This document shows positions 56,070 through 63,914 of a stretch of DNA of 64,000 nt, piece after piece (position 1 is the first letter of the stretch; every line of letters starts with the position of its first letter). The position numbers and the translations under genes were made by a program. This DNA is from Streptomyces pyxinicus (GTDB taxonomy: Bacteria > Actinomycetota > Actinomycetes > Streptomycetales > Streptomycetaceae). The DNA is taken from positions 124,001 through 188,000 of the forward strand of contig NZ_JANUGP010000009.1 of NCBI RefSeq assembly GCF_024753135.1. The letters are read 5' to 3'. The notes under the pieces are model-generated. The model made no database searches. It saw nothing but the letters and a program-made list of their open reading frames with translations, and was not told the DNA's origin.

Positions 56070-57884
56070 TCACCGCATCCGGGTGGCCCACTCCCGGACC
56101 TTGTCGATGCGCTGCCGTAGCTGCCCCGCCGTGGCCTCCGCGCTCGGCGGTCCGCCACACACCCGCCGCAGCTCCGTGTGGATCACGCCGTGCGGCTTGC
56201 CGCTCTGGTGCACGTACGCGCCGACCAGGGTGTTGAGCTGCTTGCGCAGCTCCATCAGTTCCTTGTGCGTGACCACCGGCCGCCGCTCGGCGGGCAGCTC
56301 CAGCAGGTCCGCCTCGGTGTCCGGCTTCTTCCGGCTGTGCGCGATCTGCCGGGCCTGCCGCTTCTGCAGCAGCATCTCCACCTGGTCCGGCTCCAGCAGC
56401 CCCGGGATGCCGAGGTAGTCCTGCTCCTCCTCGCTGCCGGGGTGGGCCTGCATGCCGAACTCGGCGCCGTCGTAGAGGACCCGGTCGAAGACGGCGTCGG
56501 ACTCCAGCGCCTCGAAGGGCAGCATGTCCTGCTCGCCGGTGTCCTCGTCCTGCTCCCTGTTCGCCTCCTCCATCTCCTTCTCGGATTCGGCGTACGGGTC
56601 CTCCTCGCCCTCCTTCTTCGGCTTGTCGAGGACGTGGTCCCGCTCGACCTCCATCTCGTTGGCGAAGGTCAGCAGGTCCGGCACGGTCGGCAGGAACACC
56701 GACGCGGTCTCGCCGCGCCGCCGGGACCGCACGAAGCGGCCGACGGCCTGCGCGAAGAACAGCGGCGTCGAGATCGTCGTCGCGTACACGCCCACCGCGA
56801 GCCGGGGGACGTCGACGCCCTCGGACACCATGCGGACGGCGACCATCCACCGGTCGTCGCTCGCGCTGAAGTCGTCGATCCGCTGCGAGGCACCGGTGTC
56901 GTCGGACAGCACCAGCGTGGCCTTGCTGCCGGTGATCTCGCGGATCAGCTTGGCGTAGGCGCGCGCGGAGTCCTGGTCGGAGGCGATGACGAGGGCGCCC
57001 GCGTCCGGGATCGCCTTGCGGACCTCGGTCAGCCGCTGGTCGGCTGCGCGCAGCACGCTCGGCATCCACTCGCCGCGCGGATCGAGCGCCGTACGCCAGG
57101 CCTGGCTGACCGCGTCCTTGGTCATCGGCTCGCCGAGCCGCGCGGCGATCTCGTCGCCCGCCTTGGTGCGCCAGCGCATGTTGCCGCTGTACGAGAGGAA
57201 GATGACCGGCCGCACGACGTGGTCGGAGAGCGCGCTGCCGTAGCCGTACGTGTAGTCGGCGGCGGAGCGGCGGATGCCGTCGTTGCCCTCCTCGTACGCC
57301 ACGAACGGGATGGGGTTGGTGTCGGAGCGGAACGGCGTACCGGTGAGCGCGAGCCGCCGGGTCGCCGGTTCGAACGCCTCCAGGCATGCCTCGCCCCAGG
57401 ACTTGGAGTCGCCGGCGTGGTGGATCTCGTCCAGGATCACCAGGGTCTTGCGCTGCTCGACCCGGTTGCGGTGCAGCATCGGGCGCACCCCGACACCGGC
57501 GTACGTCACGGCGACGCCGTCGTACTCCCGGCCGAGCGGTCCCGCGCTGTACTCGGGGTCGAGCTTGATCCCTATCCGCGCGGCCGCCTCGGCCCACTGC
57601 TTCTTCAGGTGCTCGGTCGGCGCGACCACGGTCACCTGCTGCACGACGTGGTGGTGCAGCAGCCAGGAGGCGAGCGTCAGGGCGAAGGTCGTCTTGCCGG
57701 CGCCGGGGGTCGCGACGGCGAGGAAGTCACGCGGCTGCTCCTGGATGTACTTCTCCATCGCCCCCTGCTGCCAGGCCCGCAGTTTGCTGGCGGTGCCCCA
57801 GGGCGCGCGGCCCGGGAAGGCGGGGGAAAGGTGGTGAGAGTGCGTGGAGGAAGCGGCGGTGGTAGTCACGGTCTCCGGGTACAT
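56070..57884 (-). CDS. DEAD/DEAH superfamily 2 helicase, XPB/ComFA-like
   Basis: 604 aa. Walker A TPGAGKTTFAL (60-70), DEIHHAGDSKSWG (motif II), TGTPFRSDTN (motif III), then ASDDRWMVAVRMVSEGVDVPRLAVGVYATTISTPLFFAQAVGRFVRSRRRGE (motifs V and VI). An acidic insertion (DPYAESEKEMEEANREQDEDTGEQD) separates the helicase core from a C-terminal helical domain. This SF2 type is widespread in Streptomyces. DNA repair is plausible by family resemblance, but nothing nearby confirms it. Confidence 0.9.
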   Translation of the reverse strand: MYPETVTTTAASSTHSHHLSPAFPGRAPWGTASKLRAWQQGAMEKYIQEQPRDFLAVATPGAGKTTFALTLASWLLHHHVVQQVTVVAPTEHLKKQWAEAAARIGIKLDPEYSAGPLGREYDGVAVTYAGVGVRPMLHRNRVEQRKTLVILDEIHHAGDSKSWGEACLEAFEPATRRLALTGTPFRSDTNPIPFVAYEEGNDGIRRSAADYTYGYGSALSDHVVRPVIFLSYSGNMRWRTKAGDEIAARLGEPMTKDAVSQAWRTALDPRGEWMPSVLRAADQRLTEVRKAIPDAGALVIASDQDSARAYAKLIREITGSKATLVLSDDTGASQRIDDFSASDDRWMVAVRMVSEGVDVPRLAVGVYATTISTPLFFAQAVGRFVRSRRRGETASVFLPTVPDLLTFANEMEVERDHVLDKPKKEGEEDPYAESEKEMEEANREQDEDTGEQDMLPFEALESDAVFDRVLYDGAEFGMQAHPGSEEEQDYLGIPGLLEPDQVEMLLQKRQARQIAHSRKKPDTEADLLELPAERRPVVTHKELMELRKQLNTLVGAYVHQSGKPHGVIHTELRRVCGGPPSAEATAGQLRQRIDKVREWATRMR

Positions 57885-57997
57885 CAGGTCGGGCGGCTAC
57901 GTATGACAACCGGGCCACCCTACCGGCGCCGCCCACCCGCCCGTGCCCGGACGAGGCCGGGTCACCGGTGGGTGGGACCCACGTCACAGCGAACCGC

Positions 57998-59437
57998 TCA
58001 GCGCTCCCGCACCCGCCGGGTCACCCAGGCGCCCACCAGCGCCACCGCGGCCATCGGCAGGAACACGGCGGCGAAGGCGGCGGGATGGTTGCCGTCGGCG
58101 GTGCTCGCGGCGGTGCCGACGGCCGTGCTGCCGCCGCCCAGCGCCGCGAAGGCGGCGCCGGTGCCCGCGAGCAGGACGACGTTGGCGAGGGCGTCGGAGA
58201 TCTGGAGCGCGGCGGAATTGGTGCCGGCCTCGCCGGGGGCGGAGAGCCGCAGCAGCAGCACGCTGGTGGAGGAGATCACCAGGCCCATCCCGAGGCAGCC
58301 GAAGCCCCACGCCACGGCGACGATCCAGACCGGCACGGAGTGCAGCAGCACACTCGGCGCGGTCACGATCGCGGCGGCGACCAGCACCATCCCGACCGTC
58401 ATCAGGCGTTCCCGGTACGGCGTCACGCGCGGCCGGGACTGCACCCAGGAGCCCAGCGCCCAGGTGACACCGCCGGCCGCCAGCGAGAACCCGGCGAGGG
58501 TCGGGGACAGCCCGCGCTGGGTGACCAGCATCAGCGGCACGAAGGACTCGGCGGCGATGAAGGACCCGGCGGACAGGCCGCGCAGCAGCACGACGGAGGG
58601 CAGGCCCCGGACGGCGCGGTAGGTGCCGCGCGGCAGGAGGCCCAGGACGGCGGGCACCAGCAGTGCGGCGCCGGCGAGGCCGGGGAGCAGGGAGAGGGGC
58701 CGCAGGTCCTGGGCGGCGTACTGGAGGAGCCCGGCGCCCAGCGAGATGCCGAGCGCGAGCCGCAGGCGCCGCCGGTCGAAGGACGCGGCACCCGCCTCGG
58801 CGTCCACCGGCCCGGACGCGCGCCGGCGTATCTGCGGCAGGGCGAGGGCGAGCGGGAGGACGACGAGGGCCGGAATACCGAGGAAGACCCAGCGCCAGCC
58901 CAGGTGTTCGGTGACGGCGCCGGAGGCCAGCGGACCGACGATGGACGGGACCACCCACCCGGCGGCGAAGGCGGCCATGATGGCGGCCCGCAACCGCTCG
59001 GGATAGGCCCTCCCCACGACGACGTACAAGGCGACGATCACGAGCCCGCCGCCGAGCCCCTGCACGGCCCGCCCGAGAATGAACACCCACATCACCTGGG
59101 CGGTCCCGGCGACCACCAGCCCCGCCGCGAACGCCCCGATCCCGGCGGTCAGCGCCCCGAGCGGCCCCTTCCGGTCGGCCCACTGCCCGGCCAGCACCAT
59201 CCCGAACAGGCTGGTGGTGAAGTACCCGGAGAACGCGAACGCGTACAGCGCCACGCCGTCCAGCTCCCGCGCCGCGACCGGCATCGCCGTCCCCACGGCG
59301 GTGGCCTCGAACGCGATCAGCAGCACGACGGACACGATCCCGACACTGAGCGCCCGGTACGACCGCCCCAGCACACCGCCGTCCACCTCGGCGGCTTGGT
59401 CCAGGACAGCGGCGTCACGGGATTCGAGGGCACTCAT
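57998..59437 (-). CDS. MFS drug efflux transporter
   Basis: 479 aa from the ATG at 59437, with TACGCT 7 bases before it and no RBS, so probably leaderless; an earlier frame start would add an unlikely basic N-terminus. Twelve to fourteen helices. Drug:H+ antiporter motifs: AFEATAVGTAMPVAARELDG, GQWADRKGPLGALTAGIGAFAAGLVVAG (motif A), AVQGLGGGLVIVALYVVVGRAYPERLRAAIMAAFAAGWVVPSIVGPLASG (motif C). The substrate is unknown. It ends 113 bp from the helicase start. Confidence 0.9.
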   Translation of the reverse strand: MSALESRDAAVLDQAAEVDGGVLGRSYRALSVGIVSVVLLIAFEATAVGTAMPVAARELDGVALYAFAFSGYFTTSLFGMVLAGQWADRKGPLGALTAGIGAFAAGLVVAGTAQVMWVFILGRAVQGLGGGLVIVALYVVVGRAYPERLRAAIMAAFAAGWVVPSIVGPLASGAVTEHLGWRWVFLGIPALVVLPLALALPQIRRRASGPVDAEAGAASFDRRRLRLALGISLGAGLLQYAAQDLRPLSLLPGLAGAALLVPAVLGLLPRGTYRAVRGLPSVVLLRGLSAGSFIAAESFVPLMLVTQRGLSPTLAGFSLAAGGVTWALGSWVQSRPRVTPYRERLMTVGMVLVAAAIVTAPSVLLHSVPVWIVAVAWGFGCLGMGLVISSTSVLLLRLSAPGEAGTNSAALQISDALANVVLLAGTGAAFAALGGGSTAVGTAASTADGNHPAAFAAVFLPMAAVALVGAWVTRRVRER

Positions 59438-59620
59438 GCTCGCCAGCGTAAGGCCCGTCACCGACATTGACCCCTGTCGAAAGCCGGGCCCGCCCTCGGA
59501 CCTTGGTCGTACGCCCCGGTCCCCTTCCATGAACGCGGTGTGGCAGTCGCGTTGCACCCCCGGAGGCCCTCTTGAACCCTCCTCCCCCGCCCCCTACGTT
59601 CTAGGACAGCACCTCACCTT

Positions 59621-59718
59621 GGCCGTGTGCCCGAGTGGTTCAGGGACTCGCCTGCGCTGCATCCATCAGCGAGCTCCGCTCGCGGGGAGTCACGTGGGTC
59701 CGATCCCCACCACGGCCG
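59621..59718 (+). pseudogene. tRNA-Cys-like element with enlarged anticodon loop
   Basis: Acceptor stem GGCCGTG/CACGGCC and T-stem GTGGG/CCCAC (loop TCCGATC) are perfect and the D-arm matches the intact tRNA-Cys 20 bp downstream. The anticodon stem CTCGC/GCGAG encloses 17 bases instead of 7, an extra stem CGAGC/GCTCG can form in the variable region, and the 3' end is G then ACA, not a discriminator T plus CCA. An alternative anticodon arm CGCTG-CATCCAT-CAGCG would place A at position 33. Probably a decayed duplicate, or an unusual tRNA-like RNA. Confidence 0.65.
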
Positions 59719-59738
59719 ACAGCACGACAACCGAACAC

Positions 59739-59813
59739 GGCCGTGTGCCCGAGTGGTTTAGGGACTCGCCTGCAAAGCGAGTTACGTGGGTTCGATTCCC
59801 GCCACGGCCTCCA
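59739..59813 (+). tRNA. tRNA-Cys (anticodon GCA)
   Basis: Acceptor GGCCGTG (59739-59745) pairs with CACGGCC (59803-59809); discriminator T at 59810, the Cys identity base, and an encoded CCA (59811-59813). Anticodon stem CTCGC/GCGAG with loop CTGCAAA gives GCA; T-loop is TTCGATT. Confidence 0.95.
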
Positions 59814-59983
59814 AAAGCTCGCCCCTGGCCCGTCGCTCATCGTTGGCCGGAGCCGGGGCGGCCCGGTCACGCGTCTGCTTCGCAGCATGCTCGTTGCGCA
59901 ATGGAATTCCCGATGCGATCATGATCGTCGGCACGAGCGTTTCACCGCTCTGCTTTCAATCAACCACCGGTAGCGCACTCACG

Positions 59984-60005
59984 GTTGGGGTTGCGGTGGG
60001 GCAAC
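59984..60005 (+). promoter_or_regulatory. Conserved 22-bp box upstream of secreted protein 1
   Basis: GTTGGGG-TTGCGGT-GGGGCAAC, identical in its outer 15 bases to a box in the same position before the paralogue at 63595. GTTG and CAAC are inverted; the ends are 47 bp from the start codon. Candidate regulator-binding site or leader RNA element. Confidence 0.65.
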
Positions 60006-60052
60006 GTCGCCATCCCCTCCCGCCGCCGGTCCGCACATCAGGAGAAATACAT

Positions 60053-60406
60053 ATGGCGGAGCTCACTCAATCCGAGCCGCGAGCACGAAAGTCGATGGCG
60101 CGAGCGTTCGCGATCGCGGGTCTGGCCGCGGCAGCCGTCACCGTCACGGCCCCGGCCGCGCTGGCCAGCGGCACGAGCCCCACGACGTACGGCTGTTACT
60201 CGACCTGGGGCAATACCGGGTCCAATGGACACTGCCAGTCGGTGACGCGTACCGGCGACTTCCAGAATTATGTCGACTGCAGCCTCTCGTCGGACGCGTC
60301 GATCTGGTACCTGTTCCACAAGGGCAACGCCAAGCCCACGTGGGGCTATGCGGAGTGCACTTTCTCCGCCAACAGGTCTTGGATCAACTTCAAGGTCGAC
60401 TCGTAA
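60053..60406 (+). CDS. Small secreted four-cysteine protein, copy 1
   Basis: 117 aa from the ATG at 60053 behind CAGGAGAA. Basic N-region, hydrophobic core (AIAGLAAAAVTVTAP) and cleavage after ALA predict Sec export, leaving about 79 residues beginning SGTS. Mature cysteines at 10, 23, 38 and 64; GCYSTWG, TGS-N-GHC, SIWY-LF, WG-x-x-ECTF. The paralogue at 63248 matches in all four cysteines and spacing. Two disulfides in a compact beta-rich protein are likely. It ends at a strong terminator and faces the ABC operon. No family is recognised; lactococcin 972 was considered and rejected. Confidence 0.85.
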   Translation: MAELTQSEPRARKSMARAFAIAGLAAAAVTVTAPAALASGTSPTTYGCYSTWGNTGSNGHCQSVTRTGDFQNYVDCSLSSDASIWYLFHKGNAKPTWGYAECTFSANRSWINFKVDS

Positions 60407-60424
60407 GAGACGAAGCGAGATCAG

Positions 60425-60463
60425 CACTGTGGGGCGTCCCGGGTCGGGGCGCCCCACAGTGCG
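60425..60463. terminator. Bidirectional terminator after secreted protein 1
   Basis: Perfect 13-bp arms GCACTGTGGGGCG (60425-60437) and CGCCCCACAGTGC (60451-60463). It lies between the secreted protein stop and the end of the convergent membrane-protein gene, so it can end both transcripts. Confidence 0.85.
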
Positions 60464-60524
60464 TCGCTCTCACGCACGCGGCGAGAATGAGGGGTCGCGT
60501 GCTTCGGCAGCAATTGCCCGGTCG

Positions 60525-61163
60525 CTACCTGCCTCGCGAAAACGCGCGCCGCACCCGGTTGAGGCGCCACGGAGTCAGTGCCATTGCGGCCCCGCCCACA
60601 AGCAGACTGGCCATGGCGAGGCTCCAGCAGGGAATCGAGTGGCCGGGCTGATCCGTCCAGTCCCACCACCTGAGGCGTCCTTGGCCGTCGGTCTGCCAGT
60701 ACGTCAAGGGGAAGAGGGTGACGAGGGGAAGGATCCAGGAAAATCTCCATCCCCATGCCCGCCCGGACAGCAAGGCGAGACCGGCCCAGATGAGCAAGCC
60801 CCTCAGAAGCAGCAGAAGGGTGTTCGCGGAGCTGACGAGCGCCTCCGCGGCGACGAGCAGCACCGCCGATCCGGAGACGGCTGCGACGGGGTAGGAGATC
60901 TCGACTCGCCTGAAACCCTGTGCCGCCGCCTCCTCAAGAGAGTCCATGGCACTGCCGAGGCCGCCTACGGCGATGACGGCCAGAGCCAGGGGGATCTCGT
61001 GCCGCAGAGGGGTCTCGGAGGATCCGCCGCTGCTGAAGGGGAAAACGAGGCGGGCGGAGCCGAATGCCACATCACACGCGATCACTACGGCCCAGCCCAC
61101 GACGACCCCGCGGAAGCGATGGGCCCGCAGGTAGCGGATCCAGGATTCTCGGAGATCAGTCAC
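60525..61163 (-). CDS. Six-helix membrane protein, last gene of secreted-protein ABC operon
   Basis: 212 aa. Hydrophobic segments at about residues 18-40, 55-78, 90-112, 115-135, 138-155 and 180-200. No ABC family signature is obvious. Starts 8 bp inside the preceding membrane-protein gene, so translation is coupled. Probably a second permease-like subunit, inferred from position. Confidence 0.75.
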   Translation of the reverse strand: MTDLRESWIRYLRAHRFRGVVVGWAVVIACDVAFGSARLVFPFSSGGSSETPLRHEIPLALAVIAVGGLGSAMDSLEEAAAQGFRRVEISYPVAAVSGSAVLLVAAEALVSSANTLLLLLRGLLIWAGLALLSGRAWGWRFSWILPLVTLFPLTYWQTDGQGRLRWWDWTDQPGHSIPCWSLAMASLLVGGAAMALTPWRLNRVRRAFSRGR

Positions 61164-62418
61164 AGGGCGTGTCCTTGATCACCTTGATCCGCTTCTTCGC
61201 CCAGTTCTCCTGCGCCGGCTCCGGCCGCTTGATCAGCCTCGCGATGGCCTTCTGGTCGACGCCGGGAGGTCCTCCGTGGATGTCGGAGGGCTGTCCGGCG
61301 CCTGAAATCCGGGCTGCGAGCCATGAGTCCAACTCGAAGTACGCCATCATCCTCCGGTCCTCGGCGCCGCTGTCCGACGCTTGGCAGAAGGGCGGGGTGG
61401 ACGCCCGCGAGACCGCGATGGACATGCTGTCGGCCACCTCCCACATGGACCCCTCGAAGATCGAGAAGTCGATGTCCTGCCCCTTACCGCCCCGCAGGCC
61501 CTGTTCGTGGAACTCGGAGGGGGATGTGATGACGGCAGGCAGTGCGGACACGCGTGCCGCCATGGCCTCAAGTCGCGGCAGATACTTCCGCTCTTCGGGC
61601 CATACGCAGATCTTCGGCTCGGTACGGGTACACGTCGGAGAACCTGGCTCCGCCCGCGCTGTCTGCACGGGTCCTGCCGTGAGCACGCCTGCCAGACAGG
61701 CGAGGGCCAGCACCGAGGTGCCGATGGCCGGGAGCCTGGCGATCAGCGTTCCACGTGCGCCGATGTATCCAGGCAGCGTTCGTGGCGTGAGGACGGCGAC
61801 GGCCACCGCGGAGAGTGCCAGACCCCATCGAACGGCAAGTCGCCCAGGGGACACTTCTACGTCAGGGGCGCCGGAGAGCACGAACAGACCGGCCTTCGAC
61901 GGGCCGCCGTTCATGGTCACCACCAGGAAGCAGGCGAGACCGGAGATGACCGGAGTGGCGAAAGCGGACGGGAACCAGCGCCCGGCGAGGTGGCCGAGGG
62001 CGATGCACACGACGATGAGCGCACCTCCCAGCAGCAGGTAGCCGGGCCAGAGGAAACCGGGGCCGGCGTCGTGATAACTGACTGCCGCGGCAACCGCGGC
62101 GCCCACGGCATAGGCAGCGCCGCCGTAGACGGCGACTGCCGCGATGTGCGTTCCCTCGACCTGCCATCTCGGCCTGGTACCCGCGATGTGCTGGTCCTCG
62201 AAGCCGAGTCGATGGATCCGGCCGGAGGCCCAGGCAGCGTAGGCCGCGAGGAAAGGGCCGAGGTAGAAGGCGGGTACCTGGGCCGCCGCGCTGGCTTGCG
62301 GCCAGACGCCGATCCACCACTGAGCCCGTCCAAAAAGAACCGCCATGTCCAGGGCGACGAGGACGGGGAACCACCATCGCAGGGGAGAGCGTCGCAACTC
62401 CATCACGAGTATCCGCAT
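61156..62418 (-). CDS. Permease-like membrane protein with extracytoplasmic C-terminal domain
   Basis: 420 aa. Six or seven helices in residues 15-255 (WWFPVLVALDMAVLF, PAFYLGPFLAAYAAWASG, LLLGGALIVVCIALGHLAG, ISGLACFLVVT) are followed by a soluble domain of about 160 residues containing Cys pairs (PTCTRTEPKICVWPEERKYLPRLEAMAARV). The first base of its start codon is the last base of the ATPase stop (TAATG), so it is translationally coupled and is the probable membrane partner. Related Streptomyces proteins are annotated only as domains of unknown function. Confidence 0.8.
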   Translation of the reverse strand: MRILVMELRRSPLRWWFPVLVALDMAVLFGRAQWWIGVWPQASAAAQVPAFYLGPFLAAYAAWASGRIHRLGFEDQHIAGTRPRWQVEGTHIAAVAVYGGAAYAVGAAVAAAVSYHDAGPGFLWPGYLLLGGALIVVCIALGHLAGRWFPSAFATPVISGLACFLVVTMNGGPSKAGLFVLSGAPDVEVSPGRLAVRWGLALSAVAVAVLTPRTLPGYIGARGTLIARLPAIGTSVLALACLAGVLTAGPVQTARAEPGSPTCTRTEPKICVWPEERKYLPRLEAMAARVSALPAVITSPSEFHEQGLRGGKGQDIDFSIFEGSMWEVADSMSIAVSRASTPPFCQASDSGAEDRRMMAYFELDSWLAARISGAGQPSDIHGGPPGVDQKAIARLIKRPEPAQENWAKKRIKVIKDTPCD

Positions 62419-63170
62419 TAGAAGGCCTCCCCCTGCCCGGACAAGGACGCCATGTAACCGCGCTCCAACGGGCTGTCGCCCGCGACTCCCGACCGGGTGT
62501 TGCCCGCGAGATCATCGGGCGTTCCACGGAAGAGAAACCTTCCGGACTGCATGACGACGACCTGGTCGCAGACAGCGGCCACGTCTTCGACGAGATGGGT
62601 GCTCAGAACGATCGCCGAACCCGTCAGCGATCTGATCAGCTCGCGGAACTGCAAGCGTTGCGCGGGATCCAGGCCGACGGTCGGCTCGTCCAGGAGCAGA
62701 AGCCTGGGTGAGCCGACGATTGCCGCGGCAATTCCCGCACGGCGCAGCATACCGCCGGAGAGGGACTTCATCTTGTCCTGCGCTCGATCGTCGAGAAGGA
62801 CGGAAGCGATTGCCCGACTCGCCGCGCTGTGAGCCTCACCGTCAGGAACCCCACGCAGCCATGCGCTGTATCTGACGAAATCGTAGACGGAAAAGGATGG
62901 GTAGTATCCGAATTCCTGGGGCAGATAGCCGACCATCGGGCGAGCCGCCCTCGCCGACCGCTCTGAATGCACCCTGTTGCCGCAGATTTCCAGGGTCCCC
63001 TCCTGGGGAGGCGCGACCGTGGCAAGAGTGCGGAGAAGTGTCGTCTTTCCCGCGCCGTTGGGACCCAGAAGTCCGTAGACTCCCACACCCAGGTTCCAGT
63101 CGAGTCCGGTGATCACCTGGTGACGGCCGTATCCCTGAGCGATTCCCGACAGCGAAGCGATCGGTTCCAC
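62418..63170 (-). CDS. ABC transporter ATPase of secreted-protein operon
   Basis: 250 aa from the GTG at 63170 with GAAAGGA upstream; the longer frame from 63215 runs into the hairpin and is rejected. Walker A GPNGAGKTT, Q-loop YLPQEFGYYP, signature LSGGMLRRAGIAAAI, Walker B LLLLDEPTVGLDPAQ, H-loop STHLVED. Belongs to the exporter/immunity-type ATPases (LanF, NatA-like). Probably drives export of, or self-protection against, the secreted protein encoded just upstream. Confidence 0.92.
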   Translation of the reverse strand: MEPIASLSGIAQGYGRHQVITGLDWNLGVGVYGLLGPNGAGKTTLLRTLATVAPPQEGTLEICGNRVHSERSARAARPMVGYLPQEFGYYPSFSVYDFVRYSAWLRGVPDGEAHSAASRAIASVLLDDRAQDKMKSLSGGMLRRAGIAAAIVGSPRLLLLDEPTVGLDPAQRLQFRELIRSLTGSAIVLSTHLVEDVAAVCDQVVVMQSGRFLFRGTPDDLAGNTRSGVAGDSPLERGYMASLSGQGEAF

Positions 63171-63187
63171 GTTGTTCCTTTCACACA

Positions 63188-63224
63188 CGTGATCGGGTGT
63201 CACCGGGGGCGGCACCCGATCACG
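63188..63224 (-). terminator. Strong intercistronic hairpin between secreted protein 2 and its ATPase
   Basis: Perfect 12-bp arms CGTGATCGGGTG (63188-63199) and CACCCGATCACG (63213-63224) with a 13-base loop, starting 23 bases after the secreted-protein stop and ending before the ATPase RBS. It would act as partial terminator or RNA stabiliser, making more of the secreted protein than of the transporter. Confidence 0.75.
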
Positions 63225-63247
63225 TCACCTCCAACTGCCGAGGTACC

Positions 63248-63595
63248 TCAGGCCGTGAACATGATGTAGGACTTCTTGATGTCGAACGTGCACTCGACTC
63301 CGCCCCACTTCGAGTCCGACTCCCCGTACTCGAAGACCGTCCAGATCGAGTCCTCATTACCGAAAGTGCACACGCCGCGGTTCTTGTACTGGCCGGCATG
63401 GGTCACCTTGACGCAGTGGCCCACCGATCCGGTGCTTCCCCAAGTCGAGTAGCAGCCGTTGAGCTTGGCACTCGTGCCGCTCGCCATCGCGGACGGCGCC
63501 GCCAGGGTGACGGCCGCGAGGGCCGCGCCCGTGAGCGCGGCGACGCGCGCTATGGTGTTTCGTGCCCGTCTTGTGGGCTGAGTGTGCTCCGTCAT
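63248..63595 (-). CDS. Small secreted four-cysteine protein, copy 2
   Basis: 115 aa from the ATG at 63595 behind AGGAGGAGACAGTG; a GTG one codon earlier is possible. Signal peptide (RVAALTGAALAAVTLAAPSAMA), then a mature part of about 77 residues beginning SGTSAK. Cys at mature positions 10, 23, 38 and 64, as in copy 1, with about 45% identity over the mature chain (GCYSTWGSTGSVGHC, DSIWTVFEYGE, WGGVECTF). First gene of the ABC operon. Not recognised as any known toxin, lantibiotic or protease inhibitor. Confidence 0.85.
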   Translation of the reverse strand: MTEHTQPTRRARNTIARVAALTGAALAAVTLAAPSAMASGTSAKLNGCYSTWGSTGSVGHCVKVTHAGQYKNRGVCTFGNEDSIWTVFEYGESDSKWGGVECTFDIKKSYIMFTA

Positions 63596-63644
63596 CACTG
63601 TCTCCTCCTGATGTGCAGAACGATGACGGGGGTGGGGCCGCAGC

Positions 63645-63666
63645 GTTGCCCCGCTGCGGCCCCAAC
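63645..63666 (-). promoter_or_regulatory. Conserved 22-bp box upstream of secreted protein 2
   Basis: Minus-strand GTTGGGG-CCGCAGC-GGGGCAAC; differs from the box at 59984 only by four transitions in the central seven bases. Ends 49 bp from the start codon. In this copy it lies inside a 12-bp hairpin (GGGGCCGCAGCG and CGCTGCGGCCCC), which the other copy cannot form perfectly. Confidence 0.65.
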
Positions 63667-63914
63667 CATGCTGCCCCGTCGTCGCATTCGGATGCGATGG
63701 CTTGATTCAAACGCCTTTCGCCCGTTGGCATGATCATACTCAAGTTTGGATCTTGCCAAGCACCGTACGAAAGGTGGCATTTTGCCCCGGTTGCCTAGTC
63801 AGGCGCACGGGCTCGGCTGGGCATGCATGGTCAGGTATCGCCTGGAAGATGGCCTGGTCCCGATGCTCCTTCAGTAACTCCGCCGCCCGTCAAGGGGTTT
63901 GCAGGCCATCTTCC
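63667..63914. other. 248-bp gap, promoter region of secreted protein 2
   Basis: No gene is supported here. An AT-rich segment around 63705-63780 (TTTGAATCAAG on the minus strand; a similar TTTCAATCAA precedes the other secreted gene) is the likely promoter zone. Confidence 0.4.

Noticed and set aside
59984..63666. Assignment of the four-cysteine proteins to the lactococcin 972 family
   Set aside because: Cysteine number and spacing and the tryptophan positions differ, and the typical large bacteriocin-associated membrane protein is absent.
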